Source: Paractinoplanes toevensis (GTDB taxonomy: Bacteria; Actinomycetota; Actinomycetes; Mycobacteriales; Micromonosporaceae). Taken from it: DNA of 64,000 bases. The notes under the pieces are model-generated. The model saw only the letters and a list, made by a program, of their open reading frames with translations. It was not told the origin of the DNA and did no database searches. How positions within the stretch are numbered: the first letter of the stretch is position 1; every line of letters starts with the position of its first letter. The stretch is from NCBI RefSeq assembly GCF_018332695.1, contig NZ_BOQN01000092.1:54987-118986 (forward strand). The letters run 5' to 3'. Position numbers and translations under genes: made by a program. Shown piece after piece: positions 15,791-23,629 of the stretch.

Positions 15791-16945
15791 ATGCGCAAGA
15801 AGCTGCTGGCGCTCGCGACGGTCGGGCTGCTGGCGACGGTCACCATGACAGCGTGTGACGACTCGGATGGTTCGAGTGATGCCAGTAGCGGCAATGACGG
15901 CGGCGGTAGCGGTTCCGGCAAGGCCCGCGTCGGCGTGATCATGCCGGACACCAAGAGCTCCCAGCGGTGGAAGACCGACGACCCGAAGTTCCTGAAGGCC
16001 GCCTTCGACGCGGCCGGCGTGCCGGTCGAGATCCAGAACGCCGAGGGTGACCGCGCGAACTTCCAGAAAATCGGCGACCAGATGATCAACAGCGGCATCA
16101 AGGTGCTGATCATCGCGAACCTCGACTCGGACTCCGGCAAAGCGGTCATCGAGAACGCGAAGGCCAACAAGATCCCGGTCATCGCGTACGACCGGCTGAT
16201 CCGCAACGGCGGCGCCGACTACTACGTCAGCTTCGACAACGAGAAGGTCGGCAAGTACCAGGCGTACGGCCTGATCAACTGCATCGAGTCCAAGAACATC
16301 AAGAACCCGGTCATCGCCGAGCTCAACGGCTCGTCGACGGACAACAACGCGAGCCTGTTCAAGGCCGGCTACGACAGTCAGCTGCAGCCGAAGTACGACA
16401 GCGCCGAGTACACCAAGGGCCCCGACCAGTCCGTCCCCGACTGGGACAACGACGAGGCCGGCAAGATCTTCGAGCAGATGATCCAGCAGCAGCCGAAGAT
16501 CGACGGGGTGCTCGCCGCCAATGACGGCCTCGGCAACGCGGTCATCGAGGTGCTCCGCAAGAAGGGACTGGCCGGCAAGGTCCCGGTCACCGGCCAGGAC
16601 GCCACCCTGCAGGGCCTGCAGAACCTGCTGACCGGCGAGCAGTGCGTCACCATCTACAAGCGCATCAAGCCGGAGGCGGACGCCGCGGCCGGCCTCGCTA
16701 TCAAGCTGTTCAAGGGCGAGAAGCCCTCGGTGACCGGCCAGATCAAGGACCCGGAGTCGGGCGCGTACGTGCCGTTCGTGAGCCTGGAGCCGCTGCAGAT
16801 CGACGTCACCAGGGTCAAGGACGTGGTGACCGACGGCTTCGTCACCAAGAAGGACCTGTGCGCCGGTAAGTACGCCAAGCTGTGCACGCAGTACGGCGTG
16901 GGCGTCACGCCCAGCGCGAGCAGCGACACGGCCGACGACAAGTAG
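15791..16945 (+). CDS. Sugar ABC transporter substrate-binding lipoprotein (XylF/RbsB-like)
   Basis: A 384-residue periplasmic-binding protein type 1. The signal peptide ends in a lipobox (VTMTAC, Cys about residue 22), then a Ser/Gly linker, then RVGVIMPDTKSSQRWKTD, the xylose-binding-protein pattern. Two lobes follow (VLIIANLDSDSGK, VIAYDRLIRNGGADYYVSFDNEKVG and PKIDGVLAANDGLGNAVIEVL). It should capture a pentose or similar sugar outside the membrane. The cognate ATPase and permease genes are not in the window: a strong terminator follows at once, so it is either an orphan or serves a transporter elsewhere. GAGAGGA precedes the start. Confidence 0.88.
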   Translation: MRKKLLALATVGLLATVTMTACDDSDGSSDASSGNDGGGSGSGKARVGVIMPDTKSSQRWKTDDPKFLKAAFDAAGVPVEIQNAEGDRANFQKIGDQMINSGIKVLIIANLDSDSGKAVIENAKANKIPVIAYDRLIRNGGADYYVSFDNEKVGKYQAYGLINCIESKNIKNPVIAELNGSSTDNNASLFKAGYDSQLQPKYDSAEYTKGPDQSVPDWDNDEAGKIFEQMIQQQPKIDGVLAANDGLGNAVIEVLRKKGLAGKVPVTGQDATLQGLQNLLTGEQCVTIYKRIKPEADAAAGLAIKLFKGEKPSVTGQIKDPESGAYVPFVSLEPLQIDVTRVKDVVTDGFVTKKDLCAGKYAKLCTQYGVGVTPSASSDTADDK

Positions 16946-16955
16946 AACCCTGTCG

Positions 16956-16985
16956 CAAAGGGGCCGGCCTTCGCCGGCCCCTTTG
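16956..16985 (+). terminator. Strong Rho-independent terminator
   Basis: A perfect 13-bp stem (CAAAGGGGCCGGC, loop CTTC, mirrored arm) 11 bases downstream of the binding-protein stop. The A/T-rich base of the stem makes it work in both directions. Confidence 0.9.
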
Positions 16986-16999
16986 CCGTGTAACGGGAT

Positions 17000-17293
17000 G
17001 CTGACGACGACCTTCTCCGCGGCCCCCTGGGTGATGGTCAGCTCGGTGGTGAGGATCGCCCCGAAGTCCACCTCGACCGGTTTCTTGTGCACGGCGACGA
17101 TGCTGAGCCGGGCGCCGTGCTTGGCCGCGCCCAGGACCGTCTCGATCACCACGGGAGCGCCGGCCGCGTCGAGGTAGACGTCGGTGGCCGGCTTGACCCC
17201 GCGGACCCCGACCCCCTTCGGCGCCGCACCGTGCAGCTCGATCAGCCGCCCGGCGACGTCATGGGTGCCGAGCACGGCGTCGCGGATCAGCAC
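17000..17293 (-). pseudogene. Fragment of a zinc-type alcohol/sorbitol dehydrogenase
   Basis: About 95 codons read DVYLDAAGAPVVIETVLGAA, then GARLSIVAVHKKPVEVDFG and TTELTITQG, the cofactor-domain strands of medium-chain zinc alcohol dehydrogenases. The catalytic N-terminal half is missing entirely: upstream of 17293 the other strand encodes an unrelated LacI fragment. After TITQG the similarity stops and the frame drifts on. I read this as decayed debris, not a working gene. Confidence 0.65.
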
Positions 17294-17303
17294 GAATCCG
17301 GAG

Positions 17304-17589
17304 GGTCGTGATCCGGTCGGCCGACGATCATGTCCCGCTCGGCGTCACGGCGGTGGCCGCCTTCGACGACGACACCGCCCGGCGCGTGCTGGCCCGGACG
17401 GACCGGGCGGACCTGGCGGTGATCGGCTTCGACGAAACCGCGCACGGCGCCTTCTGGAAGCCGTCGCTGACCACGGTCCGCATCGACGCCGCCGGCTACG
17501 GCCGCCGCGCCGCCCGCCGCGCCCTCGGCCACCCCGCCGGGGACGCCCCGGTGGAGGCGTCCCGGGTGATCGTGCGGGAGTCGGCCTAG
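17304..17589 (+). pseudogene. C-terminal fragment of a LacI-family regulator
   Basis: About 90 codons read TAVAAFDDDTARRVLART, then DLAVIGFDETAHGAFW and PSLTTVRIDAAGYGRRAARRAL, the last part of the LacI/GalR ligand-binding domain up to a normal stop. The DNA-binding domain and first lobe are absent, so it cannot be a functional repressor. Together with the adjacent dehydrogenase fragment it suggests a lost sugar-alcohol operon next to the sugar-binding lipoprotein gene. Confidence 0.65.
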
Positions 17590-18288
17590 AGATCTTTTCC
17601 GGTCGAGGTCCCGTCAATTCCAGAAAAGGGCGGGCTTCCTGGAAACGGAGGGCGGGACGCTTTCGAGCGGAGGATCTTTCGGTACGCGCCGGGCTCACTC
17701 CCGTGGCACGCGGTCCCGGCAGGTGCAACGCACCCTCCGCGCGCCCGCTGCGGGAGGGCCCGGCCCAAGCCCCCAACCCGCCACCGAACAGTCCCGGCGA
17801 CGGCCGTCTATCTCCCGCCTGGTGGTCGCTGCTCGCGGGTACCGGGTCGCCGTCCCGCATCCCGGACATAGTCCCGTCTGATGGACGGCGCTTCCACTCC
17901 GTGGACCACCCGGCGGACAGAAGAACATGACATATCGCCTATGCCCGATGCCGACAGCTCGGTCAGACGCGATCTTGTGGACTTGCCGTGCGGAGCGGCA
18001 ACTCCACAAGATCTGCGATGCCGGGCGCCGCGACGTGGCACCGACGCCTCACTGACCGGCCGAATACGTATAAAACGCCCTTCGAGCAGAGCGGCGCGTG
18101 TGGATGAGCAGCGCAAGGCGTTGCCGCGCGGGGGCTGAGTGCGTGTGTCGTTGCGCGAGAGTCGCGGCACGTGCCGGTGTTGCAGGCTGGTCGCGGGGTG
18201 GCGGCGGTCGGGGGTGGTTGCGGTTGTTGACGGTGTTGCCCGTATTGGAAAAGGGTTTGATTCTCGCGACCCTGACCTCGAAAGGTGT
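17590..18288. other. 700-bp stretch without a convincing gene
   Basis: No reading frame here has both a plausible start and a recognisable or codon-biased product. The stretch is slightly less GC-rich than its surroundings and contains one long imperfect inverted repeat (separate entry). It follows the two gene fragments and looks like an eroded intergenic region. No tRNA or known RNA was recognised. Confidence 0.5.
17972..18012. repeat. 16-bp inverted repeat with 9-base loop
   Basis: ATCTTGTGGACTTGCC and GGCAACTCCACAAGAT match as inverted repeats at 15 of 16 positions around GTGCGGAGC. It could be an RNA hairpin, a protein site or the remnant of a small mobile repeat; no gene lies close enough to decide. 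Confidence 0.55.
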
Positions 18289-19143
18289 CTAGTCTCGCCA
18301 GGGCCGCAGCTTCTCCGGGTTGCGCACCGCCCAGATGCGCCGGATCCGCTCGCCCGCGATCTCGAACGCGAACACTGTCGCGATGGCCCCGTCCTGCCAG
18401 GCCACCAGGCCGGGCCGGCCGTTGACCGTACGCTCCTGGAACGTCGTACGGTCGCCCGCCAGCCGCGCGATCTCGGCGTAGGCGCGGGCGATCCGCTCGC
18501 CGCCCACGATCGGTTCCAGGTGGGTGACCGCCCGCCCGCCGCCGTCGGCGGTCGCGGTGGCGTCCGGATCGAGCAGGCCGATCAGGGCGTCGATGTCCTT
18601 GGCCTCCCAGGCCGTCCGGAACCGCCGCACGATGCCGGCCTGCTCGGTGCTCGGTGCGGCCGGAGCTTGCGCGGTGCGGACCCGGCGGCGGGCCGACGAG
18701 GCCAGCTGGCGGCAGGCCGCCGGAGTACGGCCGACGATCTCGGCGACCTCGCCGAACGGGTAGCGGAAGACGTCGTGCAGGACGAACGCGACCCGCTCGG
18801 CCGGGGTCATCGCCTCCAGGACGACCAGGAAGGCCATCGTCACCGACTCGTCGAGGGTGATCCGGTCGGCCGGATCGGTGATCGACTCCGCGGGCTCGGG
18901 CAGCGGCTCCGGGATCCAGTCACCGACGTAGGTCTCCCGCCGGGCCCGCGCCGATCCGAGCAGATTCAGGCAGATGCGGCCGGCGACCGTCGTCAGCCAG
19001 GCGCCGGGCCGCTCGATGGCCTGCTGCTCGGCGGCGGACATGGCGTACCAGCGGGCGTAGGTCTCCTGCACCACGTCCTCGGCGTCGGTGAGGGACCCGA
19101 GGAGCCGGTAGGTGAAGTTGATCAGTTGCCGCCGCTCGCTCAT
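18289..19143 (-). CDS. ECF41-like sigma factor with C-terminal SnoaL domain
   Basis: A 284-residue sigma factor: region 2 (NFTYRLLGSLTDAEDVVQETYARW) in residues about 8-70, region 4 (VAFVLHDVFRYPFGEVAEIVGRTPAACRQLASSARRRVR) in about 120-175, then a SnoaL/NTF2-like domain (about 185-284). This architecture defines ECF41/SigJ sigma factors, where the SnoaL part controls activity in place of a separate anti-sigma. The start at 19143 is chosen because the -10-like motif TTGTCGTA lies five bases upstream, the same spacing as for the divergent gene; ATG at 19149 would overlap that motif. Confidence 0.88.
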   Translation of the reverse strand: MSERRQLINFTYRLLGSLTDAEDVVQETYARWYAMSAAEQQAIERPGAWLTTVAGRICLNLLGSARARRETYVGDWIPEPLPEPAESITDPADRITLDESVTMAFLVVLEAMTPAERVAFVLHDVFRYPFGEVAEIVGRTPAACRQLASSARRRVRTAQAPAAPSTEQAGIVRRFRTAWEAKDIDALIGLLDPDATATADGGGRAVTHLEPIVGGERIARAYAEIARLAGDRTTFQERTVNGRPGLVAWQDGAIATVFAFEIAGERIRRIWAVRNPEKLRPWRD

Positions 19144-19148
19144 GCCCA

Positions 19149-19208
19149 TACGACAACACAGCGCCCCGGATTGTGAGGCCTCACATTCCGCGGCGCCGCG
19201 TTGTCGTA
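19149..19208. promoter_or_regulatory. Mirror-image divergent promoters for the ECF gene and the SnoaL-LUD gene
   Basis: The perfect palindrome TGTGAGGCCTCACA (19172-19185) is flanked on each side by exactly 15 bases and then TTGTCGTA (19201-19208 on the plus strand, 19156-19149 on the minus strand). Each TTGTCGTA ends five bases before an ATG. Known ECF41 promoters have a TGTCACA-like -35 and a CGTC-like -10, so the shared TCACA and GTCGTA elements are good candidates for autoregulated, probably leaderless, promoters. The element positions are read from the sequence; the function is inferred. Confidence 0.7.
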
Positions 19209-19213
19209 CCCGC

Positions 19214-20233
19214 ATGGAACTTTTGCTGAAGACCATCGCGGACCGCGTCGAGATCGAGGCCCTGCGCGGCGAGTTCACCGACGCGGCGATGATGCGCGAC
19301 CGGCCCCGGCTGGCGTCGCTGTTCACCCCGGACGGCGCCCTGCGCATGCCGAACATCCCGGCCGAGTTCGTCGGCCGCGAGCAGATCCGGGCCGGCGGCG
19401 AACAACTGCAGAGCCAGTGGGACTTCTTCGTGCAGACCACCCACCCCGGCACCATCGTGCTCGACGGCGACACCGCGACCGGCCGCGCCTACCTGCAGGA
19501 AATCGCGCGCACCCGGGACGGGCGCCAGGGCCTGAACTACGCCATCTACCACGACCGCTACCAGCGCACCGAGGAAGGCTGGCGGTTCGCCGAGCGGGTG
19601 TACGAGGTGCGCTATCTCGACACCACCCCGCTGGCCGGCACGGCACCGGGGAACCGCCTGGAGCGGGTGGCCGCCGCGCTGCGGGCCAACGGCTTCGCCG
19701 CCGAGATCCTCGATGACGCCGCGGCCGCCCGCACCCGCGTCCGGGAGCTGATCCCGGCGGGCGCGAGCGTGTTCACCGGGGCCAGCGAGACCCTCCGGCT
19801 GTCCGGGATAGACGAGGACATCAACACCGGCGACCGGTACGACGCCATCCGTCCCCGCGTCCTGGCCATCGACCGGGCCACCGGCGCCGACGAGATCCGG
19901 CGGCTGACCGCCGGCCCCGACTACGTGGTCAACAGCGTCGCCGCGGTCACCGAGACCGGCTCACTGGTGCTGGCCTCGGGCAGCGGCAGCCAGCTCCCGG
20001 CCAACGCGGGCGGCGCGGCCCACGCGCTCTGGGTAGTCGGCGCGCAGAAGGTGGTGCCGGACCTGACTGCGGCACTGCGCCGCGTCGAGGAGCACGCGCT
20101 CCCGCTGGAGAGCGCCCGCGCCCAGGCGGTGTACGGGATGCCCAGCGCCATCAACCGCCTGCTCGTCCTCAACGCGGAGCCCCGCCCGGGCCGCGGCACG
20201 GTCCTGCTCCTGCGGGAGGACATCGGCTACTGA
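19214..20233 (+). CDS. SnoaL-like domain fused to a LUD (LutC/YkgG) domain
   Basis: A 339-residue protein in two parts. Residues about 1-130 are SnoaL/NTF2-like (ADRVEIEALRGEFTDAAMM, then GWRFAERVYEVRYLDTTPL). Residues about 145-339 form a LUD domain (GASVFTGASETLRLSGIDED, DYVVNSVAAVTETGSLVLAS, VVGAQKVVPDLTAAL). LUD proteins such as LutB/LutC take part in lactate oxidation, but no lutA or lutB is nearby. The SnoaL part pairs with the SnoaL tail of the divergent sigma factor. The ATG at 19214 follows a -10-like motif by five bases, so the mRNA may be leaderless. The function is unknown. Confidence 0.8.
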   Translation: MELLLKTIADRVEIEALRGEFTDAAMMRDRPRLASLFTPDGALRMPNIPAEFVGREQIRAGGEQLQSQWDFFVQTTHPGTIVLDGDTATGRAYLQEIARTRDGRQGLNYAIYHDRYQRTEEGWRFAERVYEVRYLDTTPLAGTAPGNRLERVAAALRANGFAAEILDDAAAARTRVRELIPAGASVFTGASETLRLSGIDEDINTGDRYDAIRPRVLAIDRATGADEIRRLTAGPDYVVNSVAAVTETGSLVLASGSGSQLPANAGGAAHALWVVGAQKVVPDLTAALRRVEEHALPLESARAQAVYGMPSAINRLLVLNAEPRPGRGTVLLLREDIGY

Positions 20234-20952
20234 GCCAGGCGGATGCGGACCCGGCGGTTCTGGCGCCCCTTGCTCTCCACCTTGACCACCTCGACCCGGC
20301 CGACCTGGGCGGTGGAGGCCACGTGGGTGCCGCCGTCGGCCTGCACGTCCAGGCCGACGATGTCGATCACCCGGATCTCCGGCTGTTCGAGCGGCGGCAG
20401 GGCGTCCTGGGTGCGCACCAGCGTCGGGATCAGCAGGGCCTCCTCGCGCGGCAGGACCCGGGCCACGATCTTGCGGTCGGCGGCGATCTCGGCGTTCACC
20501 GCGTCCTCGAGGGCCTGCTTGAAGCCGGGCGGCACCTCGGGCAGGTTGAAGTCCATCCGGGCCTCGCCGGGCTGCATGTTGCCGCCGGTGACCAGGGCAC
20601 CGAAATCACGGAACACCGTGCCGCAGAGAATGTGCAGGCCGGAGTGGGTGCGCATGAGCGAGCTGCGGCGCTCGTCGTCGATCGCGCCGCGCACCGAGGT
20701 GCCCACCGGCGGGATCGGGTCACCCGGCGCCGGGATGAGGTGGAAGTCGTCGCCCTTGCGGGTGTCGACGATCCGGGTCTGCACCCCCTGCCAGAGCAGC
20801 ACACCGTGGTCGGGCGGCTGGCCACCGCCGCCGGGATAGAAGGCGGACCGGTCGAGCACGATGCCCGCCTCCGGGTCGCCCGCGTCGGACCACAACACCG
20901 TGCAGTCCCACTCCCGCAGAGTCGGATCACTCCAGTCGAGGCGTTCACTCAT
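20227..20952 (-). CDS. AlaX-like alanyl-tRNA editing protein
   Basis: A 241-residue protein related to the editing domain of alanyl-tRNA synthetase: AFYPGGGGQPPDHG near residue 38, the metal motif RTHSGLHIL (HxxxH) near 102, and ADGGTHVAST near 210. It would hydrolyse Ser-tRNA(Ala) or Gly-tRNA(Ala) in trans. In classical AlaX the third ligand is Cys in a CGGTH motif; here that position is Asp, so metal binding may differ. It lies downstream of a TetR gene with an ATGA overlap, an operon arrangement, and its 3' end overlaps the SnoaL-LUD gene by 7 bases. Confidence 0.85.
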   Translation of the reverse strand: MSERLDWSDPTLREWDCTVLWSDAGDPEAGIVLDRSAFYPGGGGQPPDHGVLLWQGVQTRIVDTRKGDDFHLIPAPGDPIPPVGTSVRGAIDDERRSSLMRTHSGLHILCGTVFRDFGALVTGGNMQPGEARMDFNLPEVPPGFKQALEDAVNAEIAADRKIVARVLPREEALLIPTLVRTQDALPPLEQPEIRVIDIVGLDVQADGGTHVASTAQVGRVEVVKVESKGRQNRRVRIRLAQ

Positions 20953-21491
20953 GAGCGAACTCTAAACAGGGCGTCGGCGAAGCGTTGCCACTGGCGCCAC
21001 ATGTCGATCGTCGGGTCGCGGAGCCAGTTGAGCTGGATGCCGTCCATGAAGGAGTAGACCTCTACGGCCAGTTCGTGGTCGCCCAGCATGTCGCCGAGGA
21101 GGGTGGTGCCGGTGCGCAGGCGCTCGGCGAAGTAGGCGTGCGCCGGGTGCGCCGGGTCCAGGGCCTCGGCCGCCAGCACCGTGTAGAGGCGGACGATCTC
21201 GGGCTGGGCCAGGTTGCGGCGCACGATGCTGTCCAGGACGTGCCGCACGTTCAGCTCCGGGTCGAGCGACTGGTTGTCGCGCTCGTCGCGCAGGGCCAGC
21301 ACGTCCAGCAGCAGCTGCTCCTTGGAGCCGACGTGGTGCAGGACGCCGGCCCTGGTCAGGCCGGTCGCCTCGGCCAAGGCCTTGATCGAGAAACGGTGGT
21401 AACCGATCCGGGCGATCAGCGTGGTCGCCTCGTCGACGAGCTGGCGGCGGCGCACGTCGGCGGTCAGGCGGACACGCTTGCCGTTCGTCAC
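20949..21491 (-). CDS. TetR-family transcriptional regulator
   Basis: A 180-residue regulator with an N-terminal helix-turn-helix (FSIKALAEATGLTRAGVLHHVGSKEQLLLDVL, residues about 33-62) and a helical ligand-binding C-terminal part ending MWRQWQRFADALFRVRS. It is divergent from the GH3 glycosidase gene with only 53 bases between the starts, so it probably represses that gene and itself; AlaX follows in the same operon. Confidence 0.88.
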   Translation of the reverse strand: MTNGKRVRLTADVRRRQLVDEATTLIARIGYHRFSIKALAEATGLTRAGVLHHVGSKEQLLLDVLALRDERDNQSLDPELNVRHVLDSIVRRNLAQPEIVRLYTVLAAEALDPAHPAHAYFAERLRTGTTLLGDMLGDHELAVEVYSFMDGIQLNWLRDPTIDMWRQWQRFADALFRVRS

Positions 21492-21513
21492 CGCCCGATC
21501 GTAGACTGCACGC

Positions 21514-21533
21514 TACCTACACCAGTGTCAGTA
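21514..21533. promoter_or_regulatory. Candidate TetR operator between the TetR and GH3 genes
   Basis: TACCTACACCAGTGTCAGTA is an interrupted palindrome (TAC..ACAC-CA-GTGT..GTA) in the short divergent intergenic space. Size and position suit a TetR dimer; binding is inferred. Confidence 0.5.
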
Positions 21534-21544
21534 AGGGAGCGGCG

Positions 21545-23629
21545 ATGACTGCCTTCGACGAATCCGTGGCCCGGCTGCGGGCCGGCCACGAGCTCGACGC
21601 CGAGACCGACGCGCTGCTCGCCGAGCTCACCCTCGACGAGAAGCTGTGGCTGCTCGACGGCGATGATGAGTTCTGGCCGGGCATGGCCGAGATGGCGGCC
21701 GGTTACAACCTGCGGCCGATCGTGATGGGCGCGGTCGACCGGCTCGGCCTGCCCGGCCTGCGGTTCAGCGACGGTCCGCGCGGCGTCGTGATGGGTGCCT
21801 CGACCGCGTTCCCGGTCTCGATGGCCCGCGGCGCCACCTGGGATCTCGGGCTGGAGGAGCGGGTCGGCCTGGCGATCGGCCGGGAGCTGCGCGCCCAGGG
21901 CGCGAACTTCTTCGGCGGCGTCTGCATCAATCTGCCGCGGCACCCGGCCTGGGGCCGGATCCAGGAGACGTACGGTGAGGACCCGCTCCTGCTCGGCGAG
22001 TTCGGCGCCGCCCTGGTCCGCGGTGTGCAGCGCAACGCGATGGCGGTGGCCAAGCACTACGCGCTCAACAGCATGGAAAACGCTCGCTTCCAGGTCGACG
22101 TCACCGCCGACGAGGCGACCCTGCACGAGGTGTTCCTGCCGCACTTCCGCCGGGTCGTCGAGGAGGGCGTCGACGGCATCATGACCGCTTACAACTCGGT
22201 CAACGGCGAGTGGGCCGGGCAGAACGAGGAGCTGATGGAGGGCATCCTGCGCCGCCGCTGGGGCTTCGCCGGCGTCACCGTCTCCGACTTCATCTTCGGC
22301 CTGCGCGACGCGGCCGGTTCGCTGCGCGCCGGCCTCGACGTGGAGGAGCCGTTCCGCCAGCAGCGGGCCCAGCACCTGCCCGGCGCCGTCGAGGAGGAGT
22401 TCGTCGACCGAGCCGCCCGGCGCATCCTGCGCACCCAGTTGGCCTATCACGCCCGCGATCTGGAGCCCGCGCCGTCGCCGGACGTGGTTTTCGGCGCCGA
22501 CCACCGGGCCCTGGCCCGCGAGGTGGCCCGGCGATCGATGGTGCTGCTCAAGAACGACGGCGTGCTGCCGCTCGACGAATCGGCCATCACCAGCGTCGCG
22601 GTGCTCGGCCGCCTGGCGGCGACCGCGAACACCGGCGACCACGGTTCGTCCGACGTGCGCTCGCCGGCGGTGGTGACGGCTCTGGAGGGACTGACGGCCG
22701 CACTTCCGGGCGTACGGGTGACCGATGACCCGCAAGGAGCCGACGTCGCCATTGTGGTGGTCGGCTACACCGCCGCCGACGAAGGCGAGTACCTGGGCGC
22801 CGACAGCATGGCCGACCCGGCGTTGCAGGCCCTGTTCCCGCCGCTGCCGGAGGGTTCGGCCGGGTTCGACCTGTCGCAGGCGGCCGCCACCATGGGCAGC
22901 GCGGACGGCGGCGACCGGGCGAGCCTGCGGCTGAAACCGGACGACGTCGAGCTGATCCGGGCCACCGCCGCCGTCAACCCGCGCACCGTCGTGGTGATCG
23001 TGACGGCCGGCGCGGTGATCACCGAGGAGTGGCGCGACGAGGTGCCGGCCGTGCTGATCGGGTGGTACGGCGGTTCCGAGGGCGGGCATGCCCTCGCCGA
23101 CGTCCTGCTCGGCCGGGTCGACGCGGCCGGCCGGCTGCCCTACTCGCTTCCGGCGAGCGAGGAGCACCTGCCGTTCTTCGACCGCACCGCGACCAGCATC
23201 ACCTACGACCGCTGGTTCGGGCAGCGGCTCCTCGACCGCGACGGCGTTCCGGCGGCGTTCCCGCTCGGGTTCGGCCTGTCCTACACCAGTTTCGGCATCG
23301 ACGGGCTGTCGGTGTCGGGGGTCGACGGCGAGCAGTTCACGGCGACGACCGCCGTCACCAATACCGGTGACCGGGCCGGCCGGCACGTCGTGCAGCTCTA
23401 CGGCGTGGTCGAGGCCGACGACTTCCCGCGCCGGGTGCTGCTCGGTTTCGCCCCGGTCGAGCTGGCCGCGGGGGAGAAGGCCGAGGTCACGGTCACCGGC
23501 TCGACCAGGCCACTGCAGCGGTGGACGGCGGGCGGGTTCGTGCCCGCCGCCACCGAGGTCGTCGTCGAGGCCGCCGCGTTCTCCGGTGACCCCGGCGCCG
23601 CGACCGGCGGACTACGCCTGCGCGAGTAA
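21545..23629 (+). CDS. Glycoside hydrolase family 3 beta-glycosidase
   Basis: A 694-residue GH3 enzyme: TIM-barrel domain (residues about 1-300) with KHYALNSMENAR (substrate-binding KH...N) and the nucleophile Asp in VTVSDFIFGL, the alpha/beta sandwich (about 310-560, SMVLLKNDGVLPL, GWYGGSEGGHALADVLLG) and a C-terminal fibronectin-III-like domain (LPFFDRTATSITYDRWFG onward). There is no signal peptide, so it probably splits imported oligosaccharides, glycosides or aryl-glucosides in the cytosol. AAGGGAG precedes the ATG. The 3' end overlaps the convergent gene by 18 bases. Confidence 0.9.
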   Translation: MTAFDESVARLRAGHELDAETDALLAELTLDEKLWLLDGDDEFWPGMAEMAAGYNLRPIVMGAVDRLGLPGLRFSDGPRGVVMGASTAFPVSMARGATWDLGLEERVGLAIGRELRAQGANFFGGVCINLPRHPAWGRIQETYGEDPLLLGEFGAALVRGVQRNAMAVAKHYALNSMENARFQVDVTADEATLHEVFLPHFRRVVEEGVDGIMTAYNSVNGEWAGQNEELMEGILRRRWGFAGVTVSDFIFGLRDAAGSLRAGLDVEEPFRQQRAQHLPGAVEEEFVDRAARRILRTQLAYHARDLEPAPSPDVVFGADHRALAREVARRSMVLLKNDGVLPLDESAITSVAVLGRLAATANTGDHGSSDVRSPAVVTALEGLTAALPGVRVTDDPQGADVAIVVVGYTAADEGEYLGADSMADPALQALFPPLPEGSAGFDLSQAAATMGSADGGDRASLRLKPDDVELIRATAAVNPRTVVVIVTAGAVITEEWRDEVPAVLIGWYGGSEGGHALADVLLGRVDAAGRLPYSLPASEEHLPFFDRTATSITYDRWFGQRLLDRDGVPAAFPLGFGLSYTSFGIDGLSVSGVDGEQFTATTAVTNTGDRAGRHVVQLYGVVEADDFPRRVLLGFAPVELAAGEKAEVTVTGSTRPLQRWTAGGFVPAATEVVVEAAAFSGDPGAATGGLRLRE

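Noticed and set aside
17586..18170. Small open frames in the gene-free stretch after the LacI fragment
   Set aside because: They overlap one another in several frames, lack ribosome binding sites and show no recognisable content or consistent third-position bias.
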